Source: Ampullaceana balthica (Eukaryota > Mollusca > Gastropoda > Lymnaeidae). From it: 64,000 nucleotides of DNA. Below, piece by piece: positions 33,190-45,270 of this stretch (position 1 is its first letter; the number at the start of each line of letters is the position of its first letter). The translations under genes and the position numbers were made by a program. The stretch spans positions 4,783,740 through 4,847,739 of the forward strand of contig CALYLW010000015.1 of NCBI GenBank assembly GCA_944989445.1, written 5' to 3'. The notes beneath the pieces are model-generated. The model had not been told where the DNA came from, did not search any database, and was given only the letters and a program-made list of their open reading frames with translations.

Positions 33190-33315
33190 TAGGCTATCAG
33201 GGGCAGAGCTGTCAGAGGTGTAGGCTATCAGGGGCAGAGCTGTCAGAGGTGTAGGCTATCAGGGGCAGAGCTGTCAGAGGTGTAGGCTATCAGGGGCAGA
33301 ACTGTCAGATGTGTG
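33190..33315. repeat. 31-bp tandem repeat
   Basis: Four copies of a 31-bp unit containing TAGGCTATCAGGGGCAGAGC then TGTCAGAGGTG. The last copy has diverged. Confidence 0.95.
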
Positions 33316-33407
33316 GGTTATCAGAACTGTAAGAGTTAATAATCGTTGTATTCCTACTTACTCATGATATTTTAGGCATACGCCACTTATAAATTCATTG
33401 GCCTGTT

Positions 33408-33522
33408 GATGCTGGCAGACGTTCTGTCTTGATGTTATTTATGTTTATGCTGGCAGACGTTCTGTCTTGATGTTATTTATGTTTATGCTGGCAGACGTTC
33501 TGTCTTGATGTTATTTATGTTT
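33408..33522. repeat. 38-bp tandem repeat
   Basis: Three copies of a 38-bp unit containing ATGCTGGCAGACGTTCTGTC then TTGATGTTATTTATGTTT. Confidence 0.95.
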
Positions 33523-33608
33523 CGCTCGCCGTCCAAGCTTTAAAAAGTTTGTTTGAATTCGAATTGGAGGCGTACCAATTTGGCTAAACAACCTTAACAA
33601 TGATTTAG

Positions 33609-33860
33609 CTTTTTACCCTGACAAAATTTATCCTTCAAGGCACCGTAGAAGGGTGCCGGCGAAGAGGTCGACAGCTGAGAAGTTGGCTTGACAACATAAA
33701 GGAATGGACAGGGATGAGATTGAATGAATTATTGGCCGCCGCTCAAGACAGGGAAATGTGGAGATCGTTATCTGTTGATGTGTCCATGCGCACCCCCCCC
33801 CCAAAAGACCGCAACGGTCACGGGACTGATGATGACGATGATGATGATGGTGAATCTAGT
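33609..33860 (+). pseudogene. LINE reverse transcriptase C-terminal tail, 5'-truncated
   Basis: A plus-strand frame reads ...FILQGTVEGCRRRGRQ and then SWLDNIKEWTGM, followed by LLAAAQDREMW. The series 'G.RRRGRQ..SWLDNIKEWTG' then 'L..AAQDR..W' is familiar as the C-terminal end of endonuclease/reverse-transcriptase polyproteins of non-LTR retrotransposons in invertebrates, beyond the polymerase palm. A stop precedes it near 33606-33608, and the polymerase and endonuclease domains are absent. The frame runs into ACGGTCACGGGACTGATGAT and a (GAT)n tract at about 33827-33848, which looks like the element's simple-repeat 3' tail. RTE-like is my best guess at clade. The frame continuing to 34070 beyond that tail (Asp run, then a 21-bp repeat) is probably not part of the element. 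Confidence 0.75.
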
Positions 33861-33902
33861 GAGAGAGAGAGATCATCTGTTCCTTCCTCGGACTTCTGCC
33901 GA

Positions 33903-33988
33903 ATGTTCAAACACCCAGGCCGAATGTTCAGACACCCGGGCCGAATGTTCAGACAACCATGCCGAATGTTGAGTGGGTGTCCGAATGT
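33903..33988. repeat. 21-bp tandem repeat
   Basis: Four imperfect copies of a 21-bp unit containing CCGAATGTTCAGACACCCGG, just after the LINE tail. The 21-bp period keeps the upstream frame open (…CRMFRHPGR…). Confidence 0.88.
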
Positions 33989-35226
33989 TCAGACCCCCGT
34001 TTACATGATGGTGTTAGACAACAATGGGGCACACACAGTCTGTAGCATAATCGAGGTGAAGGCGAGGTGACCTAAGCGACCGGAAAAAATTCTCTCGTGA
34101 AGTCCTGTTTCAAGCGGGTAATTGGTCCGGTTTCTGAGAATGGAATAGTGTTGAAATAGAAGACCCTCTTTAATGGAGATGTCTTCATCTTTTTAGGATC
34201 ACTTACATTTGTTGGGGATTGTTTTTTGTTGCTAAGCTGAGAACGTGTGTCAGACACAATGGGAATAAAGTCTCTTTGGCAGATAGGTGAGCTGGATCTC
34301 TTGAGGACTTTGTGGATACCCTTTGATTGTGAAAGTTTTTGATATTTAAAAGGACACAAGTCGCAATTCGTCGGTTGATGTTGTAGGATGTTGGATGTTG
34401 GACGTGTTAGTTAGATGTACGCGAGTCTCATCTTTGTGGTGTAGTCACATAACGTAGATGTTGGATGTTGGACGACTTAACGTAGATGTTGGACGTGTTG
34501 GATGTAGAAGCTGTTTGCAGTTGTTTCCATAAGTATGAGTCCCAAGTCCAACATTTCTCATGGCGTAATACAACTCGGGCAAAATCGATAAAGAGCTTCT
34601 GGTCCGGTGATTTAAAATATCTTGATATCGTTATGGATCGTTTTATCCTTTAACCTCAGGCATCTCACCAGTTCTTTGTTATGTCGATCTTAATCCCCAG
34701 AAACTATTTCTTCTTATTGATGACTGCCCTTCCCCACCCACATCATCACCAACAGATGCGCGTCATCTTCTTTCATCCCGTCGACTTATGCCCAAGGGAC
34801 GCCGCTTCGTTTTATCAACTGTTATTGATTAGTCATTCCTCGCACCCCAACTGTTACTCCATTGTGACAGGCGCCGGCTCTGAATGTCGTCCTCTTTCAC
34901 TGCCAACTGTTACCTGCAACGTCAGACAATGCCCGACCCACCACTCTACCCTTTCATGTACGTCATGACCAATGTTCCCTTCAAGCTGCGCGGCTGCGCA
35001 GATATCTGACCGCTTGTTATTATCAAAGCAGTTTTTTTAAATATATTATATATATATTTTTTTTAAAAAGTTAACCGTCTAGGAAATAGATGATGGTCTT
35101 ACACATTAACATTAAAGAAACTCATTAATCTTTGCCAAATGTTATGGAGTGTCGGACTCGCATCTTACTTCTAACATCTGTGGGACGGACTAGAAGTTGG
35201 CGAGCATGGATTCGGTTATACTGCAC
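33989..35226. other. Non-coding spacer
   Basis: Includes a 95-codon minus-strand frame at 34072-34359 with basic, Ser/Lys-rich composition but no domain I recognise. TGTTGGATGTTGGACG recurs loosely between 34383 and 34508. (TA)n near 35040. No gene called, though the minus frame at 34072-34359 is among the less repetitive ones. Confidence 0.45.
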
Positions 35227-35292
35227 TCACACGATGGTAGTACGCACCATTGCACCATCTCACACGATGGTAGTATGCACCATTGCAACATC
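35227..35292. repeat. 33-bp duplication
   Basis: Two copies of a 33-bp block containing TCACACGATGGTAGTACGCA then CCATTGCA. Confidence 0.92.
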
Positions 35293-35400
35293 TGCCATAA
35301 CACGCCGCGCGCTCGGCTAATGGATGAACGCCTCCCTTTGACGTCACGTGGTTAGAGTAAGAAAAGGAAACGATTAGGAGTTTTCTCGTACACGAATAGC

Positions 35401-35491
35401 AGACCATTGGGGTGGGGGTAGGGAGGGGAGTGAGACCATTGGGGTGGGGTAGGTAGGGGGTGAGACCATTGGGGTGGGGGTAGGTAGGGGG
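35401..35491. repeat. G-rich imperfect repeat of about 31 bp
   Basis: Three copies of AGACCATTGGGGTGGGG followed by TAGGTAGGGGG-type sequence. Indels lie in the G runs. Confidence 0.9.
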
Positions 35492-36171
35492 AAACCAATG
35501 ACATAGGATATCTGAGGTACTGGCGTAAGTTATTCGAGACAATCCATTTAGTCTTTGAAAAAATAAAAAATTATAGTAATTAGTCGGTTATTGTTGCAAT
35601 CTCTTTTCTACTCCTGTAGAATAAAGGGACGGAGTAGCCGGTTGAAACAATAAATCGAGGTTTTGTTATTGACCTTACAGACATGGGGTTAGTTTTGATG
35701 GCTTGCCAAAGTCTGTCTGGCAGGTCTGGATGTTTCTCTTGCACGCTAATGGCCGCATCTGTGTGAGCCCCGGCTTGCTAGCTTAACGATGTTAAAAGAA
35801 GAAAAAAGTTAGGGGAAAGGTTGAATCATAGCAAATGATTTATTTATGTTTCCCCCTGTTTGTTACGTTTGTTATAAGATTAGATTATATATAAAAAAAA
35901 ATAATTTTGCATTAACAAAGTTAGCAGGATAACGGTGCGTAAATCTGCACGATGTGTCGAAAAGGGTTTTTATTCGGTTATTTCCCTTTTCTTAACACAC
36001 CAACTTTGTGTTTTTGGGCCATGTTTGATTTAATAAATCGGTCGCCGCTATTGAGCGAGTTAAACATTCAAGTATTTGGGGCGGGAAGTGGTAGTGGGCT
36101 TTATAATTCTAATTATTGAATATTTTTTTATATTTTTTGTGGTGTATTTGGTGATAGTAATCAAAAACTTT
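35492..36171. other. AT-rich non-coding spacer
   Basis: Unique sequence. No gene or known element recognised. Confidence 0.55.
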
Positions 36172-36611
36172 AATGATAGCACCCATGTGTCCGTAAACTT
36201 CATTAAAAGAGAGTTTCAGTTTGTTTAATGATAGCATCCATGTGTCTGTAAACTTCATTAAAAGAGAGTTTCAGTTTGTTTAATGATAGCACCCATGTGT
36301 CTGTAAACTTCATTAAAAGAGAGTTTCAGTTTGTTTAATGATAGCACCCATGTGTCTGTAAACTTCATTAAAAGAGAGTTTCAGTTTGTTTAATGATAGC
36401 ATCCATGTGTCTGTAAACTTCATTAAAAGAGAGTTTCAGTTTGTTTAATGATAGCACCCATGTGTCTGTAAACTTCATTAAAAGAGAGTTTCAGTTTGTT
36501 TAATGATAGCAGCCATGTGTCTGTAAACTTCATTAAAAGAGAGTTTCAGTTTGTTTAATGATAGCACCCATGTGTCTGTAAACTTCATTAAAAGAGAGTT
36601 TCAGTTTGTTT
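36172..36611. repeat. 55-bp tandem array
   Basis: Eight copies of a 55-bp unit containing AATGATAGCACCCATGTGTC, then TGTAAACTTCATTAAAAGAG, then AGTTTCAGTTTGTTT. Variation is concentrated at one site (CACCC / CATCC / CAGCC). Confidence 0.97.
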
Positions 36612-36713
36612 AATTTCGAAAGGATTGTTCACTCCGAAGATTGTTATACCGGCTAAATTTAGATGGCTACATTAAGTTTAGCACCACTTTAACGCGGGTG
36701 AGGTCAAGGAAAC

Positions 36714-39700
36714 AGACAGAGATGTGACACGTCACTTGTCCAATATATCAGACAGAGATGTGACACGTCCCTTGTCCAATATATCAGACAGAGATGTGAC
36801 ACGTCCCTTGTCCAATATATCAGACAGAGATGTGACACGTCACTTGTCCAATATATCAGACAGAGATGTGACACGTCACTTGTCCAATATATCAGACAGA
36901 GATGTGACACGTCACTTGTCCAATATATCAGACAGAGATGTGACACGTCACTTGTCCAATATATCAGACAGAGATGTGACACGTCACTTGTCCAATATAT
37001 CAGACAGAGATGTGACACGTCCCTTGTCCAATATATCAGACAGAGATGTGACACGCCACTTGTCCAATATATCAGACAGAGATGTGACACGTCCCTTGTC
37101 CAATATATCAGACAGAGATGTGACACGTCCCTTGTCCAATATATCAGACAGAGATGTGACACGTCCCTTGTCCAATATATCAGACGGAGATGTGACACGT
37201 CACTTGTCCAATATATCAGACAGAGATGTGACACGTCCCTTGTCCAATATATCAGACAGAGATGTGACACGTCCCTTGTCCAATATATCAGACAGAGATG
37301 TGACACGTCACTTGTCCAATATATCAGACAGAGATGTGACACGTCACTTGTCCAATATATCAGACAGAGATGTGACACGTCACTTGTCCAATATATCAGA
37401 CAGAGATGTGACACGTCCCTTGTCCAATATATCAGACAGAGATGTGACACGTCCCTTGTCCAATATATCAGACAGAGATGTGACACGTCACTTGTCCAAT
37501 ATATCAGACAGAGATGTGACACGTCCCTTGTCCAATATATCAGACAGAGATGTGACACGTCCCTTGTCCAATATATCAGACAGAGATGTGACACGTCCCT
37601 TGTCCAATATATCAGACGGAGATGTGACACGTCCCTTGTCCAATATATCAGACAGAGATGTGACACGTCCCTTGTCCAATATATCAGACAGAGATGTGAC
37701 ACGTCCCTTGTCCAATATATCAGACAGAGATGTGACACGTCCCTTGTCCAATATATCAGACAGAGATGTGACACGTCACTTGTCCAATATATCAGACAGA
37801 GATGTGACACGTCACTTGTCCAATATATCAGACAGAGATGTGACACGTCCCTTGTCCAATATATCAGACAGAGATGTGACACGTCCCTTGTCCAATATAT
37901 CAGACGGAGATGTGACACGTCACTTGTCCAATATATCAGACAGAGATGTGACACGTCCCTTGTCCAATATATCAGACAGAGATGTGACACGTCCCTTGTC
38001 CAATATATCAGACGGAGATGTGACACGTCACTTGTCCAATATATCAGACGGAGATGTGACACGTCCCTTGTCCAATATATCAGACAGAGATGTGACACGT
38101 CCCTTGTCCAATATATCAGACAGAGATGTGACACGTCCCTTGTCCAATATATCAGACAGAGATGTGACACGTCCCTTGTCCAATATATCAGACAGAGATG
38201 TGACACGTCCCTTGTCCAATATATCAGACGGAGATGTGACACGTCACTTGTCCAATATATCAGACAGAGATGTGACACGTCCCTTGTCCAATATATCAGA
38301 CAGAGATGTGACACGTCCCTTGTCCAATATATCAGACAGAGATGTGACACGTCACTTGTCCAATATATCAGACAGAGATGTGACACGTCACTTGTCCAAT
38401 ATATCAGACAGAGATGTGACACGTCACTTGTCCAATATATCAGACAGAGATGTGACACGTCCCTTGTCCAATATATCAGACAGAGATGTGACACGTCCCT
38501 TGTCCAATATATCAGACAGAGATGTGACACGTCACTTGTCCAATATATCAGACAGAGATGTGACACGTCCCTTGTCCAATATATCAGACAGAGATGTGAC
38601 ACGTCCCTTGTCCAATATATCAGACAGAGATGTGACACGTCCCTTGTCCAATATATCAGACGGAGATGTGACACGTCCCTTGTCCAATATATCAGACAGA
38701 GATGTGACACGTCCCTTGTCCAATATATCAGACAGAGATGTGACACGTCCCTTGTCCAATATATCAGACAGAGATGTGACACGTCCCTTGTCCAATATAT
38801 CAGACAGAGATGTGACACGTCACTTGTCCAATATATCAGACAGAGATGTGACACGTCACTTGTCCAATATATCAGACAGAGATGTGACACGTCCCTTGTC
38901 CAATATATCAGACAGAGATGTGACACGTCCCTTGTCCAATATATCAGACGGAGATGTGACACGTCACTTGTCCAATATATCAGACAGAGATGTGACACGT
39001 CCCTTGTCCAATATATCAGACAGAGATGTGACACGTCACTTGTCCAATATATCAGACAGAGATGTGACACGTCCCTTGTCCAATATATCAGACGGAGATG
39101 TGACACGTCACTTGTCCAATATATCAGACAGAGATGTGACACGTCACTTGTCCAATATATCAGACAGAGATGTGACACGTCACTTGTCCAATATATCAGA
39201 CAGAGATGTGACACGTCACTTGTCCAATATATCAGACAGAGATGTGACACGTCACTTGTCCAATATATCAGACAGAGATGTGACACGTCCCTTGTCCAAT
39301 ATATCAGACAGAGATGTGACACGTCACTTGTCCAATATATCAGACAGAGATGTGACACGTCCCTTGTCCAATATATCAGACAGAGATGTGACACGTCCCT
39401 TGTCCAATATATCAGACAGAGATGTGACACGTCCCTTGTCCAATATATCAGACGGAGATGTGACACGTCCCTTGTCCAATATATCAGACAGAGATGTGAC
39501 ACGTCCCTTGTCCAATATATCAGACAGAGATGTGACACGTCCCTTGTCCAATATATCAGACAGAGATGTGACACGTCCCTTGTCCAATATATCAGACAGA
39601 GATGTGACACGTCACTTGTCCAATATATCAGACAGAGATGTGACACGTCACTTGTCCAATATATCAGACAGAGATGTGACACGTCCCTTGTCCAATATAT

Positions 39701-41150
39701 CAGACAGAGATGTGACACGTCCCTTGTCCAATATATCAGACGGAGATGTGACACGTCACTTGTCCAATATATCAGACAGAGATGTGACACGTCCCTTGTC
39801 CAATATATCAGACAGAGATGTGACACGTCCCTTGTCCAATATATCAGACGGAGATGTGACACGTCACTTGTCCAATATATCAGACGGAGATGTGACACGT
39901 CCCTTGTCCAATATATCAGACAGAGATGTGACACGTCCCTTGTCCAATATATCAGACAGAGATGTGACACGTCCCTTGTCCAATATATCAGACAGAGATG
40001 TGACACGTCCCTTGTCCAATATATCAGACAGAGATGTGACACGTCCCTTGTCCAATATATCAGACGGAGATGTGACACGTCACTTGTCCAATATATCAGA
40101 CAGAGATGTGACACGTCCCTTGTCCAATATATCAGACAGAGATGTGACACGTCCCTTGTCCAATATATCAGACAGAGATGTGACACGTCACTTGTCCAAT
40201 ATATCAGACAGAGATGTGACACGTCACTTGTCCAATATATCAGACAGAGATGTGACACGTCACTTGTCCAATATATCAGACAGAGATGTGACACGTCCCT
40301 TGTCCAATATATCAGACAGAGATGTGACACGTCCCTTGTCCAATATATCAGACAGAGATGTGACACGTCACTTGTCCAATATATCAGACAGAGATGTGAC
40401 ACGTCCCTTGTCCAATATATCAGACAGAGATGTGACACGTCCCTTGTCCAATATATCAGACAGAGATGTGACACGTCCCTTGTCCAATATATCAGACGGA
40501 GATGTGACACGTCCCTTGTCCAATATATCAGACAGAGATGTGACACGTCCCTTGTCCAATATATCAGACAGAGATGTGACACGTCCCTTGTCCAATATAT
40601 CAGACAGAGATGTGACACGTCCCTTGTCCAATATATCAGACAGAGATGTGACACGTCACTTGTCCAATATATCAGACAGAGATGTGACACGTCACTTGTC
40701 CAATATATCAGACAGAGATGTGACACGTCCCTTGTCCAATATATCAGACAGAGATGTGACACGTCCCTTGTCCAATATATCAGACGGAGATGTGACACGT
40801 CACTTGTCCAATATATCAGACAGAGATGTGACACGTCCCTTGTCCAATATATCAGACAGAGATGTGACACGTCACTTGTCCAATATATCAGACAGAGATG
40901 TGACACGTCCCTTGTCCAATATATCAGACGGAGATGTGACACGTCACTTGTCCAATATATCAGACAGAGATGTGACACGTCACTTGTCCAATATATCAGA
41001 CAGAGATGTGACACGTCACTTGTCCAATATATCAGACAGAGATGTGACACGTCACTTGTCCAATATATCAGACAGAGATGTGACACGTCACTTGTCCAAT
41101 ATATCAGACAGAGATGTGACACGTCACTTGTCCAATATATCAGTCGGATA
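36714..41150. repeat. 36-bp giant tandem array with 1,836-bp higher-order period
   Basis: About 123 copies of a 36-bp unit containing CAGACAGAGATGTGACACGT then C(A/C)CTTGTCCAATATAT. Two sites vary: CACTTG/CCCTTG and AGACAGAG/AGACGGAG. The order of variants repeats exactly over 1,836 bp (51 units), with an inner 1,044-bp (29-unit) offset: equivalent minus-strand frame ends lie at 37488, 38532, 39324 and 40368, and at 38028 and 39864. The unit lacks stops in one frame on each strand, so antiparallel frames of 1,475 and 1,491 codons are open. A 12-residue period on both strands and no domains make coding unlikely. Confidence 0.98.
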
Positions 41151-41293
41151 AACAAACACAAAGATGTTACACAACACATTAGTTAATATGGTTGAGTCCT
41201 TGACTCGTGTTTGGGTGACTTCAAGATTTGGTGGACAATCATCAATAGATGTCTGATGTCTTTGGTTGGTGGGTGAAGGAAGCGTTTTTGTTG
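41151..41293. other. Short spacer between giant arrays
   Basis: About 140 bp of unique DNA separating the 36-bp and 23-bp arrays. Confidence 0.8.
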
Positions 41294-43661
41294 AAAGGCG
41301 TGTAGTTAGTTGACTTAAAGGCGTGCAGTTAGTTGACTTAAAGGCGTGCAGTTAGTTGACTTAAAGGCGTGTAGTTAGTTGACTTAAAGGCGTGCAGTAA
41401 GTTGACTTAGAGGCGTGCAGTAAGTTGAATTAAAGGCGTGCAGTAAGTTGAATTAAAGGCGTGCACTAAGTTGACTTAGAGGCGTGCAGTAAGTTGAATT
41501 AAAGGCGTGCAGTTAGTTGAATTAAAGGCGTGCAGTAAGTTGAATTAAAGGCGTGCAGTAAGTTGAATTAAAGGCGTGCAGTTAGTTGACTTAAAGGCGT
41601 GCAGTTAGTTGACTTAAAGGCGTGCAGTTAGTTGACTTAAAGGCGTGCAGTTAGTTGACTTAAAGGCGTGCAGTTAGTTGACTTAAAGGCGTGCATTTAG
41701 TTGACTTAAAGGCGTGTAGTTAGTTGACTTAAAGGCGTGCAGTTAGTTGACTTAAAGGCGTGCAGTTAGTTGACTTAAAGGCGTGTAGTTAGTTGACTTA
41801 AAGGCGTGCAGTAAGTTGAATTAAAGGCGTGCAGTTAGTTGAATTAAAGGCGTGCAGTAAGTTGAATTAAAGGCGTGCAGTAAGTTGAATTAAAGGCGTG
41901 CAGTTAGTTGACTTAAAGGCGTGCAGTTAGTTGACTTAAAGGCGTGCAGTTAGTTGACTTAAAGGCGTGCAGTTAGTTGACTTAAAGGCGTGCAGTAAGT
42001 TGACTTAGAGGCGTGCAGTAAGTTGAATTAAAGGCGTGTAGTTAGTTGACTTAAAGGCGTGCAGTAAGTTGAATTAAAGGCGTGCAGTTAGTTGAATTAA
42101 AGGCGTGCAGTAAGTTGAACTAAAGGCGTGCAGTAAGTTGAATTAAAGGCGTGCAGTTAGTTGACTTAAAGGCGTGCAGTTAGTTGACTTAAAGGCGTGC
42201 AGTTAGTTGACTTAAAGGCGTGCAGTTAGTTGACTTAAAGGCGTGCAGTAAGTTGACTTAGAGGCGTGCAGTAAGTTGAATTAAAGGCGTGCAGTTAGTT
42301 GAATTAAAGGCGTGCAGTAAGTTGAATTAAAGGCGTGCAGTAAGTTGACTTAGAGGCGTGCAGTAAGTTGAATTAAAGGCGTGCAGTTAGTTGAATTAAA
42401 GGCGTGCAGTAAGTTGAATTAAAGGCGTGCAGTAAGTTGACTTAGGGCGTGCAGTAAGTTGAATTAAAGGCGTGCAGTAAGTTGAATTAAAGGCGTGCAG
42501 TAAGTTGACTTAGAGGCGTGCAGTAAGTTGAATTAAAGGCGTGCAGTTAGTTGAATTAAAGGCGTGCAGTAAGTTGAATTAAAGGCGTGCAGTAAGTTGA
42601 ATTAAAGGCGTGCAGTAAGTTGAATTAAAGGCGTGTACTAAGTTGACTTAGAGGCGTGCAGTAAGTTGACTTAAAGGCGTGCAGTTAGTTGACTTAAAGG
42701 CGTGCAGTTAGTTGACTTAAAGGCGTGCAGTTAGTTGACTTAAAGGCGTGCAGTTAGTTGACTTAAAGGCGTGCAGTAAGTTGAATTAAAGGCGTGCAGT
42801 AAGTTGACTTAGAGGCGTGCAGTAAGTTGAATTAAAGGCGTGCAGTTAGTTGAATTAAAGGCGTGCAGTAAGTTGAATTAAAGGCGTGTACTAAGTTGAC
42901 TTAGAGGCGTGCAGTAAGTTGAATTAAAGGCGTGCAGTTAGTTGAATTAAAGGCGTGCAGTAAGTTGAATTAAAGGCGTGCAGTAAGTTGAATTAAAGGC
43001 GTGCAGTTAGTTGACTTAAAGGCGTGCAGTTAGTTGACTTAAAGGCGTGCAGTTAGTTGACTTAAAGGCGTGCAGTTAGTTGACTTAAAGGCGTGCAGTT
43101 AGTTGACTTAAAGGCGTGCAGTTAGTTGACTTAAAGGCGTGCAGTAAGTTGAATTAAAGGCGTGCAGTAAGTTGACTTAGAGGCGTGCAGTAAGTTGAAT
43201 TAAAGGCGTGCAGTTAGTTGAATTAAAGGCGTGCAGTAAGTTGAATTAAAGGCGTGCAGTAAGTTGACTTAGAGGCGTGCAGTAAGTTGACTTAGAGGCG
43301 TGCAGTAAGTTGAATTAAAGGCGTGCAGTAAGTTGAATTAAAGGCGTGCAGTAAGTTGACTTAGAGGCGTGCAGTAAGTTGAATTAAAGGCGTGCAGTTA
43401 GTTGAATTAAAGGCGTGCAGTAAGTTGAATTAAAGGCGTGCAGTAAGTTGACTTAGAGGCGTGCAGTTAGTTGACTTAAAGGCGTGCAGTTAGTTGACTT
43501 AAAGGCGTGCAGTTAGTTGACTTAGAGGCGTGCGGTTAGTTGACTTTAAGGCGTGCAGTTAGTTGACTTAAAGGCGTGCAGTAAGTTGACTTTAAGGCGT
43601 GCAGTTAGTTGACTTAAAGGCGTGTAGTTAGTTGACTTAGAGGCGTGCGGTTAGTTGACTT
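41294..43661. repeat. 23-bp giant tandem array with 253-bp higher-order period
   Basis: About 103 copies of a 23-bp unit containing AAAGGCGTGCAGTTAGTTGA then CTT. Variants: GTTAG/GTAAG, GACTTA/GAATTA, TTAAAGG/TTAGAGG and GTGTAG. Equivalent variant strings recur 253 bp (11 units) apart: GCGTGTAG with the same neighbours at 41781 and 42034, and GCGTGCAGTAAGTTGACTTAG at 41988 and 42241. Stop codons in every frame leave no long open frame. Confidence 0.98.
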
Positions 43662-43710
43662 CACACTAAACAGCGGATAAATTTTATAACAGAGAAGAGT
43701 TGGTAGGGGG

Positions 43711-44185
43711 TCATGGAGTCACCAGTGTTAGAGTGCTGGCACTACATGGGGTCACCAGTGTTAGAGTGCTGGCACTACATGGGGTCACCAGTGTTAGAGT
43801 GCTGGCACTACATGGGGTCACCAGTGTTAGAGTGCTGGCACTACATGGGGTCACCAGTGTTAGAGTGCTGGCACTACATGGGGTCACCAGTGTTAGAGTG
43901 CTGGCACTACATGGGGTCACCAGTGTTAGAATGCTGGCACTACATGGGGTCACCAGTGTTAGAGTGCTGGCACTACATGGGGTCACCAGTGTTAGAGTGA
44001 TGGCACTACATGGGGTCACCAGTGTTAGAGTGCTGGCACTACATGGGGTCACCAGTGTTAGAATGCTGGCACTACATGGGGTCACCAGTGTTAGAGTGCT
44101 GGCACTAGATGGGGTCACCAGTGTTAGAGTGCTGGCACTACATGGGGTCACCAGTGTTAGAGTGCTGGCACTACATGGGGTCACC
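43711..44185. repeat. 33-bp tandem array
   Basis: About 14 copies of a 33-bp unit containing GGGGTCACCAGTGTTAGAGT then GCTGGCACTACAT. Few variants (GAATGC, GAGTGATGG, ACTAGAT). Divisible by three, hence frames of 95-196 codons on both strands that are incidental. Confidence 0.97.
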
Positions 44186-44820
44186 CAAACTATGACCCTC
44201 TGTAAAACAGAGTTGGTCGGGACGAAGGAAGAGAACTCGTCATCGATTGGCTGCCCTCGGGCTACTCTCTTGGACTTTCCCAGAAATTGAGTTGTGCTAA
44301 AATTAGATTCCCATCCGCAGTACTGAGCTGTTGTTCAGCCAGCGGTTGTTTTGTCATTTAAATTATATTTCCTTTTTAAAAAATGAACTCTTCCGCAAAC
44401 TTGGAAAAACCCCACAGTAGTTAGAATGGTTTCTATCCCCCCCCCGAAACCCTCGAATTCTTTCCCGCTTGACCATTTGTCCAAATGTATCGTGTTTTCT
44501 ATCGTCCTCACTAAAACATGTGACGCACATAATACCCACTTGACTTTAAAATCTACAACAAAAACCATCTCCCATGTAACTAGTAGTTATCCTGACAGTC
44601 CTGCTAACAAGTATTTTAAGGGATGATTCGAGTTCTACATGGTTGCTTTGTCTAAAGAACAAAGGTCAGTGTAGAAACAACAACAGCAGTACGGAGGTTT
44701 TTATCTCATTGTAAGTTCATCAATTAAAAAAAATCTCCATCTATTATTTTCACTGACATTAAAATCTGTCTGATTTTATCAACGTTGTTTTAAGTTTAAG
44801 CCCAAAGTCCAATTGTTTCA
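44186..44820. other. Non-coding spacer
   Basis: Unique sequence. Antiparallel frames at about 44335-44626 have no domain. No gene called. Confidence 0.5.
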
Positions 44821-45197
44821 TCTGTGTGTGTCTGCTGTCTGTGTGTCTGCTGTCTGTGTGTCTGCTGTCTGTGTGTCTGCTGTCTGTGTGTCTGCTGTCT
44901 GTGTGTCTGCTGTCTGTGTGTCTGCTGTCTGTGTGTCTGCTGTCTGTGTGTCTGCTGTCTGTGTGTCTGCTGTCTGTGTGTCTGCTGTCTGTGTGTCTGC
45001 TGTCTGTGTGTCTGCTGTCTGTGTGTCTGCTGTCTGTGTGTCTGCTGTCTGTGTGTCTGCTGTCTGTGTGTCTGCTGTCTGTGTGTCTGCTGTCTGTGTG
45101 TCTGCTGTCTGTGTGTCTGCTGTCTGTGTGTCTGCTGTCTGTGTGTCTGCTGTCTGTGTGTCTGCTGTCTGTGTGTCTGCTGTCTGTGTGTCTGCTG
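44821..45197. repeat. 15-bp near-perfect tandem array
   Basis: About 25 copies of the 15-bp unit TGTCTGCTGTCTGTG without a visible substitution until the last partial copy. All lines inside it are identical in phase. No stop in five frames, giving overlapping frames of 127-171 codons on both strands. The perfection suggests very recent expansion, strong homogenisation, or an assembly artefact. Confidence 0.98.
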
Positions 45198-45270
45198 GCA
45201 GACATCTAGTTAAAACAAAAGCACCTGATATTTGTGCTCGTTTATTTTGATGTTCAAGCCAACTGTTGAA

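Noticed and set aside
33714..34070. 118-codon Asp-rich frame as an independent gene
   Set aside because: Its start is inside the LINE reverse transcriptase tail, the Asp run is the (GAT)n tail, and the rest is a 21-bp repeat.
34072..34359. 95-codon minus-strand frame as a host exon
   Set aside because: Composition is plausible for protein, but there is no domain I know and no flanking evidence. Left as spacer; a transcript would change this.
36704..41179. Open frames of 1,491 and 1,475 codons on opposite strands as giant repeat proteins
   Set aside because: They are direct consequences of a 36-bp unit lacking stops, present on both strands with no domain, signal peptide or flanking gene structure.
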